NCBI RefSeq assembly: GCF_020736705.1
Contig: NZ_CP085990.1
Location: 2,666,001-2,730,000, forward strand
DNA: 64,000 nucleotides
From: Psychrobacter sanguinis
GTDB taxonomy: Bacteria > Pseudomonadota > Gammaproteobacteria > Pseudomonadales > Moraxellaceae
Direction: 5' to 3'
Below, one piece after another: positions 55,282 through 63,536 of this stretch. Numbering within the stretch: position 1 is the stretch's first letter; each line of letters opens with the position of its first letter. Made by a program: the position numbers and the translations under genes. The notes beneath the pieces are model-generated. The model saw only the letters and a program-made list of their open reading frames with translations. It was not told where the DNA came from and did not search any database.

Positions 55282-55328
55282 TATAGGTTCCTTTTTAGAA
55301 CTTACAAAAATATAGCTTCCTTTTTAGA
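55282..55328. promoter_or_regulatory. Direct repeat in the HxlR intergenic region (candidate operator)
   Basis: TATAGGTTCCTTTTTAGA at 55282 and TATAGCTTCCTTTTTAGA at 55311 match at 17 of 18 positions with a 29-bp period. The first also reads GTTC...GAAC as an inverted pair. Placement just upstream of hxlR and the divergent remnant suits a repressor operator. Confidence 0.55.
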
Positions 55329-55372
55329 CTCTGTCAAGCTAATCTATTACTTATACATATAGGAGGTAGCAT

Positions 55373-55834
55373 ATGCGTTGGGATGAACTTGATAAACAAC
55401 CTTGCTCAGTAGCCCGCACTTTGGCAGTCATTGGTGATCGTTGGACACTAATGATTTTACGTGACTGTTTTTTAGGTGTTAGACGTTTTGATATATTTGA
55501 GCAACGCTTAGGCATCACACGTCATGTCTTATCCGACCGGCTTCGTAAGCTAGTTGAATATGACGTTCTGAAAAAAGTAGCTTATCAACAGCACCCACTA
55601 CGTGAGGAATACCGGTTGACAGAGCGTGGCTTAGATTTGCATCCAGTCGTTTTGGCACTGGTTAGCTGGGGAGATAAGCACATGGCTGATGAACGTGGTG
55701 CGCCGTTGCTACATAGGCATAAAGAATGTGGCCAAATAATGCATCCCGTAACGGTATGTTCAGAATGCCATGAACCAATTAATGCACGGGATATTGAGGT
55801 TGAAATAGGACCTGACTGGATAGGAGGGGATTAG
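55373..55834 (+). CDS. HxlR-family transcriptional regulator
   Basis: 153-residue winged-helix regulator. CSVARTLAVIGDRWTLMILRDCFLGVRRFDIFEQRLGITRHVLSDRLRKL spans residues ~11-60 and is the family core, with the redox-sensing-type Cys11 in QPCSVA. The C-terminal part has CGQIMHPVTVCSECHEPI near 118-135, with cysteines set like a small metal or zinc ribbon. AGGAGG precedes the ATG. HxlR proteins of this shape respond to quinones or aldehydes; the effector here is unknown. Confidence 0.92.
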   Translation: MRWDELDKQPCSVARTLAVIGDRWTLMILRDCFLGVRRFDIFEQRLGITRHVLSDRLRKLVEYDVLKKVAYQQHPLREEYRLTERGLDLHPVVLALVSWGDKHMADERGAPLLHRHKECGQIMHPVTVCSECHEPINARDIEVEIGPDWIGGD

Positions 55835-56637
55835 TTTGGTCTATCAAGAGAGGGTTCTGCTAAAAAATTGCAAGCTAAAGGAATCACCACACACTTTGAA
55901 CTAGCACTTACCTATGGACTATTACAGAATTTAGAATAGGGAGAATATGAACTACTCTGACAACTGCATACTCATTAAATCCTTATCTAACACTAGCAGC
56001 TCAATACCTGTATAGGTGATTAGCCACTATCTTTTAGCATTACCTACTATCACCTATAGAATGTTGTAAATAATATTATACATAGCGTCATATATTACAA
56101 TTTAAGTCTTATAGGTATAGATACGAGTAAGAGAAAGGATTATTCGCTTCCTAATAGTAGTGTTAAATCTATAGCTAAATAATCACCACCTACCAAGTAT
56201 GTTAGGTACTCTGATGATGACAGCCTATTATTAATACATGACCCCAAAGGGGTTTAATATTGGTAATATCATATCGCTATCAATGTGATAAATATATTAA
56301 ACCAAAGCAAAAGACAAATCATATTTGCACACATAAGCCAGCAAGTGGATACTCAGTTCAAACTTGAGTTATCTTTAAAATAAGTAAAATTGCAGAGTAT
56401 CCTATTAAGTACGCCAAAATCTTATATAGTTTTTGTTTAATATTAATGTTTCTTATTTTGAATAGGCGCTAAATTTAGTTAGTATTTAATTAAAATATTA
56501 TTCAATAAACAGCTTTTTACGCAGTAACATGATAGTATGTTTAAACTACAATAAACAAACAATTAGAATAGATTTTATAATCTATTCAAAAAGTTTTGAA
56601 TCTAAACGAAAAACTAGATTATTAATATAAGAGGCCT
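55835..56637. other. Long intergenic region with an inverted repeat and a possible remnant
   Basis: About 800 AT-rich bases. In the HxlR frame after its stop the DNA still reads GSAKKLQAKGITTHFELALT until 55939, which looks protein-like and may be a scrap of a gene. TATAGGTGAT at 56011-56020 and ATCACCTATA at 56049-56058 form a perfect 10-bp inverted repeat. Nothing else is recognised. Confidence 0.5.
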
Positions 56638-56880
56638 ATGAAACAAAATAAAGATTTAACAATGAGAATACTACGAGTGATATGGGTATTAGGCATAATA
56701 GGATTTATAATTGTCTTGTGTATGTTCACATATCTGGGTTCTCTTGGTGAAGGGTTATCATTTGGATTATTAATAGGAATCTTATTTTCTACATTATATG
56801 CACTGGCTTTTACAATTATAATGCTATGCACACAATACATATTTCTTTCAACTTTCAGCGTGAAAAAATTATTTAGTTGA
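56638..56880 (+). CDS. Small two-helix membrane protein
   Basis: 80 residues, ATG at 56638 with AAGAGG 6 nt upstream. Two membrane helices: VIWVLGIIGFIIVLCMFTYLG (~14-34) and a second hydrophobic stretch from ~40 to 70 (FGLLIGILFSTLYALAFTII). Its TGA shares a base with the ATG of the decayed toxin at 56880. Very AT-rich; could be a membrane antitoxin-like or cargo protein, but nothing is recognised. Confidence 0.55.
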   Translation: MKQNKDLTMRILRVIWVLGIIGFIIVLCMFTYLGSLGEGLSFGLLIGILFSTLYALAFTIIMLCTQYIFLSTFSVKKLFS

Positions 56881-57113
56881 TGCTTTACGTAAAACACTAT
56901 CTTCAGCTATTAACCCCTCAATGGGCTGAAATAATCAATTGTTTAGCTAAAGAACAACCCTTGCCTGAGAAATACAAAGACCATGCATTACTAGCTAGCA
57001 ACTAGTCAAACTGTCGAGACTGTCACGTTAAACCTGATTTAGTATTGATATATGAAATACAAGGTAGTGACATACTAGTACATAGGTTAGGTAGCCATAG
57101 TGAGCTTTTTTGA
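56880..57113 (+). pseudogene. YafQ/RelE-type mRNA interferase toxin with a nonsense codon
   Basis: The frame from ATG at 56880 reads LLTPQWAEIINCLAKEQPLP and EKYKDHALLASN, then TAG at 57003, then continues SNCRDCHVKPDLVLIYEIQG and HRLGSHSELF to TGA at 57111. This is the whole conserved YafQ core. In intact relatives the position after the Asn is Trp (as in GSWKGYRD), so a single TGG to TAG change explains the stop. The usual first ~20 residues are missing too. No antitoxin gene (dinJ-like) is adjacent. Confidence 0.8.
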
Positions 57114-57181
57114 CTGTCTAGAGTATTTGGATACTTTTAATCAAAAGGTAGGCGATTAATGAGTTTTAATTATTATAAAAT

Positions 57182-58271
57182 TAGGACTTACGCAACAATC
57201 AGTCTAGGCGAGCGCAACTGCTCGCAGAGATAGTCATCCAGCAAGCCATGTTTTAACTGATATACCGTTTTCTTTGTCTGCCTAGCAATACGGGTCAAAC
57301 TTATCCAAACTAATATAGAACAGCAAATATGATTGCGCTGAATACGTGCTTTTCGACACTGATTAGACTCTATACCTGTTAATTGCTTAATCTCACGATG
57401 AAACTGCTCAATTTTCCAGCGTATGGCGCACACCTGTTGTACGTCATCACGATTTGTTTGAGTGGTGTCGTTGGTTACGACCCAATCCGTGCGGTGAGTA
57501 CTCACCACAACCCGAAACAGTTGCACTTTATAGTGTTTAGGAAATTTATTGATCTTAATTAATTTGCCATTATCTTGTTCGGCCTCAGTCCATTGTAAAG
57601 CACTGACTGAGGTATAAGCGCGTTGCCCCTTAGAATCATCAACCAAACGGTTGCTCTTAAGCGGACAGTAAAAGATTTTACCTAAACCATCAATGGTCAG
57701 CATGATATCTTTAGTGGCATACCAGCTGTCCATGAGCACCGTTTTAAATACCAATTGCTTGTACTCGATCGTGTGTCGTAACATATCTTCTAAATGATCA
57801 AGCTTGGTTTTACCATCGATGGCTTTGTCGTAAATACGGTAGTCAATAACCCAATACTGCTGGGTATGCGGGTTAACGTAGATGCAGTTTACAAGACCAA
57901 TGCCTTTAATTAATCGTTTAGCATTGCCACTATATTGGCGGTTGACCAGTTCTATCTTATGACTGTGATCTTTGTCTAATACGGTGTCATCAAAGAGCAA
58001 GTAACCCTCAGCATCGGCGACAATGTCTTGTTTAACTTGTTCCCATACTAGACGAGGTTTGAGCTTGTCACCTTTAATATAACGGTTGATACGGTCATGA
58101 CTGATGTTCTCAGGATGATGATCAGCATAGTTGGTGATGGTGTAGTTTATTTGGCTCACCATGAGATATTGGCAATAATCTAGTCGGGTTACTTTAGGCT
58201 TCTTCATGACTATTATGGTACTACGCTGTGCTTTAGGTTGGCAATATATCTCTGGTTTTGCGTAAGTCCTA
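57182..58271 (-). mobile_element. Complete insertion sequence of the IS4/IS701 DDE group
   Basis: 1090 bp, ending in 13-bp inverted repeats TAGGACTTACGCA (57182-57194) and TGCGTAAGTCCTA (58259-58271). Flanked by 5-bp direct repeats AAAAT at 57177-57181 and 58272-58276, the target duplication. One transposase gene on the minus strand fills it, and its stop lies inside the left inverted repeat. It looks intact and recent. Confidence 0.93.
57188..58207 (-). CDS. IS transposase (IS4/IS701-like DDE)
   Basis: 339 residues from the ATG at 58207. The DDE core is visible: LLFDDTVLDKDHSHKIELV near residue 66 (first Asp), VLMDSWYATKDIML near 155 (second Asp) and CAIRWKIEQFHREIKQLTGIES near 258 (Glu in the Y/R-x-IE region). 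These match the family of IS701-like transposases. Upstream residues from an earlier TTG would lie partly outside the IS, so this start is preferred. Confidence 0.9.
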   Translation of the reverse strand: MKKPKVTRLDYCQYLMVSQINYTITNYADHHPENISHDRINRYIKGDKLKPRLVWEQVKQDIVADAEGYLLFDDTVLDKDHSHKIELVNRQYSGNAKRLIKGIGLVNCIYVNPHTQQYWVIDYRIYDKAIDGKTKLDHLEDMLRHTIEYKQLVFKTVLMDSWYATKDIMLTIDGLGKIFYCPLKSNRLVDDSKGQRAYTSVSALQWTEAEQDNGKLIKINKFPKHYKVQLFRVVVSTHRTDWVVTNDTTQTNRDDVQQVCAIRWKIEQFHREIKQLTGIESNQCRKARIQRNHICCSILVWISLTRIARQTKKTVYQLKHGLLDDYLCEQLRSPRLIVA

Positions 58272-58854
58272 AAAATTTCAAGATATGGTTCTGATGAACA
58301 TAAGTTCATGTCCAAATGGACAAATATTGTTGATTACGTAGAAATATATGGTCATATAGAAATTAGTAATTATTTAAAACTAGAAAATAGCTTTATTAAG
58401 TTTTTAAAAATGTTTTATGACTTTTTTACGCAGCCTTTTAAGAGCTATGGGTATACTAGTCTAGCTTTTAATATAATTATATCTGAAGAATTAGATAGTA
58501 ATAGGGATTCATTGCTTTATTACGGAATGACTGATACAGAAAAAAGATTAAATAAACTGAGCAAGTTAAACCTTAATAGTATTACAGAAGATGATGTTTC
58601 TTTTCTTTTTAGATGTTGGGTTAGAGGGCTATGTAGCTTATATTTCTTTGATATTGTTACTAATAGTTCTTTAAAGCCAATGGAGGACGATTTCTATTTC
58701 TCTTTAATATTGCAAGAAGATATCGAGCTTAACGAAATATTCAGTTATGTAGATGGAGTTCATGTTTATGTGGATTTCGATCACTATACTTCTAATGAGA
58801 GCTATATACCTCCTATAAATATAGGTGAGAAAATAAAAATAAATAATCCTTAAT

Positions 58855-59238
58855 AAGGCGTACTCTTTTTTAGAAAAAATATTCCCTTCAAGCTATGCTC
58901 GCTGTTCAATTAAAGAACATGAGATCGAAAGACAGTTTACTGATTTTTCGGGATATGAAGTTTCGACTAATAGGTTTCATATAGAAGATTTTACAGACCA
59001 AGACCCGTTCATCCAGTCCATCATATTTTCTAACAAATTCAAGAAAAAATGGCTTATAGATTTCCCTTTAGAGAGAGTTAATATAATAATAGGTTTTCAA
59101 GAGGATGAGATTGGGAAGTTTGCAACTTTCACTTTTCACAAGAGTAGGAACGGTGAAGTAGTGCATGATATCAATAGCCTTGAATTATATGCTCAGCCTA
59201 TATACGTTGAAGTTATATCTGGGCAGATCGACGCCTAA
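58855..59238 (+). pseudogene. Second decayed reading frame after the split gene
   Basis: 127 codons open from 58855 to TAA at 59236, reading KAYSFLEKIFPSSYARCSIK and ending IYVEVISGQIDA. No ATG, GTG or TTG begins it, and it starts just after the stop of the split gene in another frame. It is either a frameshifted continuation or a truncated neighbour. Composition is like the split gene. Family not recognised. Confidence 0.55.
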
Positions 59239-59305
59239 ATAGAGCAGCCCCTCTTTTGAAGAACTGTCATTAAAAGTAAGTATGTGGTTTATCGTTCTAT
59301 AGAGA

Positions 59306-60079
59306 CTATTTCACCAGCTCAACGTCAAGCCATGCGAGTGCTTCACTTTCCTGATCATCGGTAAAGGCCTGCATATCCATTTTTGGGAATAATGGGTTTA
59401 CTGTCTCAACGAGTTTACTCATCCAGTTTGGTGCCCCAACGATAGCGTAACGCTCTACCTTTTTCATGGTATCGATTTTCATAGATAACAAACCGCCACT
59501 ATGCATTAGAATAGAAGGCTCAAAACCACTATAGTTTTTCATTCTAGCAAGTAGCCTTACGCTATCCTGACCCTCAAGAAATGCTTCAACTCTCTGTATG
59601 ATGTTCGGTATTTCACTTGCAGACAACACACCGTCTACTTCAAAAGCAAGTACATTGCCTTTATTGGTAGGTAAAAAACGAATAGCACTGCTCTTTGCTA
59701 AAGACAGCTCAGACTTCTCGGCCGCCCAACTTAGCGCGGCATCGGATTCATTTGAGGAAAATACTTTCATCTCTATCATAGGAAATAGTCGATCAGCAAG
59801 CGAGATAGCAGCTTTTGGCCATTCTTTATCCGATACAAAAGCACATCTATTAAGCTGTTTTATATGCCTAAATAGTTCCATGTCCGCTTTAGTCCCCTCT
59901 ACTATCGAGTTTGCGGTCATGTCATTCAGCTTTGTAACGTCGATGTAGAGACCAATTTGATCATGCTCTTGTAGTTTTTTTTCAAGAACTTTGCGATATC
60001 CTTGCAATCCTTCGCCGGTTAAAGTGCCTTCGAGTGCTAGGGCGATCACATGATCTGGTGCCGTTATTTGCTTTAACAT
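59306..60079 (-). CDS. Protein with two SpoIIAA/STAS-like (STAS/SEC14) domains
   Basis: 257 residues made of two related halves. Half 1 (1-~125) has HVIALALEGTLTGEGLQGYRKVLEKKL, IGLYIDVTKLNDMT and ends with FPMIEMKVFSSNESDAALSW. Half 2 (~130-257) has NVLAFEVDGVLSASEIPNII, RLLARMKNYSGF and ends with FPKMDMQAFTDDQESEALAW. The shared tail pattern (FP-M-M--F----E--AL-W) shows an internal duplication. Such proteins bind lipids or act in stress in other bacteria; role here unknown. Confidence 0.85.
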   Translation of the reverse strand: MLKQITAPDHVIALALEGTLTGEGLQGYRKVLEKKLQEHDQIGLYIDVTKLNDMTANSIVEGTKADMELFRHIKQLNRCAFVSDKEWPKAAISLADRLFPMIEMKVFSSNESDAALSWAAEKSELSLAKSSAIRFLPTNKGNVLAFEVDGVLSASEIPNIIQRVEAFLEGQDSVRLLARMKNYSGFEPSILMHSGGLLSMKIDTMKKVERYAIVGAPNWMSKLVETVNPLFPKMDMQAFTDDQESEALAWLDVELVK

Positions 60080-60348
60080 ATTAACATCCTTATTTTAGTT
60101 AACTTTCAGATTTAGCAAAGCTTAGCAAACAGTAGTTCTTCTTTAGCTATCAAAGGCTCATAGCTTTGCACTTAAACGCTCAAGTGAGCGAATGCTTGTA
60201 TTGAATAAAGGACTACTCGTGTTCATCGACTTTTTGCTCTGTTTAGATAAAAATTCATAGTTATATCTCTTATAAGACTGATGGTCAAAGTTAGATAAAA
60301 AAAACGGGCGTGTTTGATAGCTATAAAGCTATTGATAGCCCAGTACGT

Positions 60349-61560
60349 TTACCACAAACACCAAAGTGAAGTCACCTCCGCACTACGCGCAGCAAATAAC
60401 GGATCGCTTTCATCTTGGCTTTTGCCATGCGTTGGTTCAGTATCCAGGCGATATTTAACTTTCAAGCCAGCATCTTCAATCCAGCCTATTAAATCCTCAC
60501 GAGTACGTAACTGTAAATGCTCGGCTAAGTCTGACAGTATTAGCCAAACCTCTCCTGACTCTGTCAAATGCTGCTTTGCTCCCATTAAAAAGCCACGAAG
60601 CATGGCACTATTGGCATCATATACTGCATACTCTAATGGCGAGCTAGGCTTGGCAGGTAACCAAGGCGGATTACAAACTATTAGATTGGCTTTAGGAACA
60701 TCGCTCGGAAATAAATCAGCTTGCTGCAACTGTACATTGGATAGACCTAAACGATCAAAATTATCCTGAGCACAATCCAAGGCACGCGGATTTAAGTCAG
60801 TAGCAATAATTTGCTTAAAACCACGCTTGGCCAATACGATGGCCAGTAAACCTGTACCAGTACCAATGTCATAAGCAACATCACAGCTATCAGGTAAAGG
60901 TGCATCAAGCAGTAATTGCACATATTCCTGACGGGTAGGTGCAAACACACCGTAATGGGGATGGACCGATATGCCCAAGGATTTAACTGGAACGCCTTTT
61001 TTACGCCATTGTGCGGCTCCTAGTGCGCCTTGCAGATCGCGAAAGGAGAGTACGCAAGACTCATCCATCTCACCAAAAGCAGCAGTACAATCAGCGCTTA
61101 TATCAGGAGCACGGCGTAGTTGGCTTTTATAACCGGCATCTAGTTGTAATAGCAGACGGCCTAACAGTCGCGAACGTTGCGATTGCGTTTGGCGGTTTTG
61201 ATGAAATAGATTGGGAAGATCTTCTGAATTTGCCAATGATTTTGAGTCAGCCGACTCTTGCTTAGCTTTTTTATTGGCTTTTTCTACTTTGCGTTGTTCA
61301 GCCTGGTCAATGCGACGCTGTAAAGCTTGGATTAGTTGCTTGGCATTGTGATAGTCACCGCGCCACAGCATTGAGGTTCCGGCATTCGCCAAGCGATAGG
61401 CTTCATCGGCTGTGGTGGTGTCATCGACTATAACAATACGTTTGGGCGGAGCATGGTTACTTTGTGATAACCAGCGGGCTTTGTGCTGGGTACTGCCCTC
61501 TTCCCACTGTAGATATTGACTTGATTTTATTAACACGGACTTACCTTTATATTTCAACAT
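60349..61560 (-). CDS. Class I SAM-dependent methyltransferase (NPPW type)
   Basis: 403 residues. The methyltransferase core lies in the C-terminal half: SAM motif VAYDIGTGTGLLAIVLAKRG near residue 237, DLNPRALDCA near 264, and catalytic-loop LIVCNPPWLPAKP near 297. NPPW/NPPY motifs mark N-methyltransferases of glutamine, adenine or guanine. The N-terminal ~190 residues include a polar Lys/Gln-rich linker (QAEQRKVEKANKKAKQE) with an unknown domain. Monocistronic. Target not predictable; rRNA or protein glutamine are candidates. Confidence 0.82.
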   Translation of the reverse strand: MLKYKGKSVLIKSSQYLQWEEGSTQHKARWLSQSNHAPPKRIVIVDDTTTADEAYRLANAGTSMLWRGDYHNAKQLIQALQRRIDQAEQRKVEKANKKAKQESADSKSLANSEDLPNLFHQNRQTQSQRSRLLGRLLLQLDAGYKSQLRRAPDISADCTAAFGEMDESCVLSFRDLQGALGAAQWRKKGVPVKSLGISVHPHYGVFAPTRQEYVQLLLDAPLPDSCDVAYDIGTGTGLLAIVLAKRGFKQIIATDLNPRALDCAQDNFDRLGLSNVQLQQADLFPSDVPKANLIVCNPPWLPAKPSSPLEYAVYDANSAMLRGFLMGAKQHLTESGEVWLILSDLAEHLQLRTREDLIGWIEDAGLKVKYRLDTEPTHGKSQDESDPLFAARSAEVTSLWCLW

Positions 61561-61792
61561 ATTTAATAGTATTTCAATCAGGCATCATACACTAAATACG
61601 CTGCGACCTTCCAATAACCCAGTTTTATTATTCAATTCTATCTCTTTATTATTCGCCTCTGTATAACGATACGTCTGGTTATCTGAGCAGTCATAAACCC
61701 GCTTAAAATTATTTGTGGTATGATATTTTAGTCCTCAGCACTGCCTTTACTTGAGCAGATTTTTCACCCCTCATTGCGTTGTATTTGTCTCT

Positions 61793-63427
61793 ATGTCGAA
61801 CTCTAACAAACATCCTATTATTAAGCCCTTAACTATACTGCATACCTCAGACTGGCACTTAGGTCGTAGGTTGTATGGACAAATGCGCTATGACGAGTTT
61901 CAAGCCTTCTTGAACTGGCTAACTGAGACCATTGAAGCACAAAAGGTAGATGTGCTAATTGTCGCGGGTGATATCTTCGATACTATGACGCCGAGTAACC
62001 GTGCTCAAAGTTTGTACTACCAGTTTTTAGGCACGGTCTCTAGCTTATATTGCGAACATGTGGTGATTGTCTCTGGTAACCATGACTCCCCTACTTTTTT
62101 GGACGCGCCGGCCAATGTTCTTAAATTCTTAAATGTTCATGTGATTGGGACGGCATGTGAGAATATAGAAGATGAGGTGTTGGTATTAAAAGATAAAAAT
62201 AATCAACCTCAATGTGTGATAGCAGCGGTACCTTACCTTCGTGATCGAGACGTGAGAAGTAGCCAAGCGGGTGAATCAGGACAAGACAAAGACGCCAATG
62301 TTCTGACCGGTATTAATCAGCACTATGATAAGGTTGCTGAAATTGCCAAAGCTAAGCAAAGTCAGCTTATTGAACAACATAACTATTATGTGCCAATCAT
62401 AGCCACCGGTCATCTTTTCACCGCTGGGGGCAGAACCACAGAAGATGATGGGGTACGTGACCTTTACGTCGGCTCTTTAGGCAAGGTTTCGGTCGATATG
62501 TTTGATAAATGCTTCGATTACGTGGCACTAGGTCATCTACATGTGCCACAAAAAGTGGGGAACTGTGAACACATACGCTATAGTGGCTCCCCTATTGCCA
62601 TGGGCTTTGGGGAAGCTCGTCAACAAAAGCAGGTGTTACTTATCCAATTTGCGGAAAGCGTTAGCTTAGACAGTTTTATTACACAACCGCTTAAATCTGA
62701 ACCATTGGCTGAGCTTTCTTCATCTGCACCTAATAATCAATCTTCTAATGAGCAATCTTCTAACGACAAGCTCTCCAATAACAAACCATCCAAAAGTACT
62801 GCATCGAAAAAAGACAGTTTCTTCGTCGGAGATTTATTTGCTGATTTGGAAGAAGACTTAGATGATGGTTTGAACCTAGACAGTAGCTTAAATGATAAGT
62901 TAGACGATGCGTCAGAAAATGAATTTCATATTGATTCAAATGAGACATGGGCGGATGAGGTAATAACTCATAGCCCTTCAACCGAACAAATAAAACTGCT
63001 GCATTCAGATGACGATAAGCAAATGCACGTCATTTCTTTGGCCATTCCTTGCTTCCAAAAATTGCAGCAAATCTCAGGTGATTTGCAGCAAATAACCTCT
63101 CACATTCAACAGTTGCCTAAGTCTGAAAGTATTTGGTTAGAAGTTATTTATAAAGGCGATGAGGTTGTTAGTGATTTACGTGAGCAAATACATGCTTTGA
63201 TTGAAGATACCTCGTTTGACGTACTGAAAATCAAAAACATCAATGTGTACAATAAAATTCTCACTGCTGAATCAACTTCTGAAACGCTACAGGACCTTAA
63301 CGAACAGCAGGTATTTGAACGCTGTTTAACTTTAAATAAAATTCCTGACTCTCAGCGACCTAGCTTACTAGAAGCTTACTCTGAAATACTTCATGAGATT
63401 CATCATGAAGATAAAATGGCAGAGTAA
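61793..63427 (+). CDS. sbcD: Exonuclease subunit SbcD (with acidic insertion)
   Basis: Mre11-type nuclease that, with SbcC, opens DNA hairpins and trims ends. 545 residues from the ATG at 61793. Phosphoesterase motifs: HTSDWHLGRRLYG near residue 17, VAGDIFDTM near 57, VSGNHDSPTF near 93, GHLFTAGG near 206 and ALGHLHVPQ near 246. After ~315 there is a ~115-residue Ser/Asn/Asp/Glu-rich insertion not present in E. coli SbcD (~400 residues), then the usual capping domain (LAIPCFQKLQQISGD). It is followed by sbcC. Confidence 0.95.
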   Translation: MSNSNKHPIIKPLTILHTSDWHLGRRLYGQMRYDEFQAFLNWLTETIEAQKVDVLIVAGDIFDTMTPSNRAQSLYYQFLGTVSSLYCEHVVIVSGNHDSPTFLDAPANVLKFLNVHVIGTACENIEDEVLVLKDKNNQPQCVIAAVPYLRDRDVRSSQAGESGQDKDANVLTGINQHYDKVAEIAKAKQSQLIEQHNYYVPIIATGHLFTAGGRTTEDDGVRDLYVGSLGKVSVDMFDKCFDYVALGHLHVPQKVGNCEHIRYSGSPIAMGFGEARQQKQVLLIQFAESVSLDSFITQPLKSEPLAELSSSAPNNQSSNEQSSNDKLSNNKPSKSTASKKDSFFVGDLFADLEEDLDDGLNLDSSLNDKLDDASENEFHIDSNETWADEVITHSPSTEQIKLLHSDDDKQMHVISLAIPCFQKLQQISGDLQQITSHIQQLPKSESIWLEVIYKGDEVVSDLREQIHALIEDTSFDVLKIKNINVYNKILTAESTSETLQDLNEQQVFERCLTLNKIPDSQRPSLLEAYSEILHEIHHEDKMAE

Positions 63428-63536
63428 CTGATTGGCAGTGAGCAACAGATATTAAAATTAAACAGTGATACTGAATAAGTCCTATCTATAAAACACATTT
63501 AATGAGTATTAAATACAACCAACGGTTTCCAAATCC

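Larger units (their letters stand above)
57159..58853 (+). pseudogene. Gene of unknown function split by the IS element
   Basis: ATG at 57159 (AGGTAGG upstream) opens MSFNYYKI, which stops at the IS at 57182. On the far side the same frame resumes ISRYGSDEHKFMSKWTNIVD and runs to 58853. Removing the IS and one copy of the 5-bp AAAAT duplication restores an open frame of about 200 codons. The protein is AT-rich, soluble, with aromatic-acidic segments (FYDFFTQPFKSYGYTSLAFN). Small soluble proteins of this sort include polymorphic-toxin immunity proteins; this is a guess from style only. Confidence 0.75.

Noticed and set aside
54960..55286. 108-codon frame on the plus strand opposite the SDR/DsbA remnant
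   Set aside because: The minus strand has clear family motifs in two frames, so the plus-strand frame is a shadow of decayed coding DNA.
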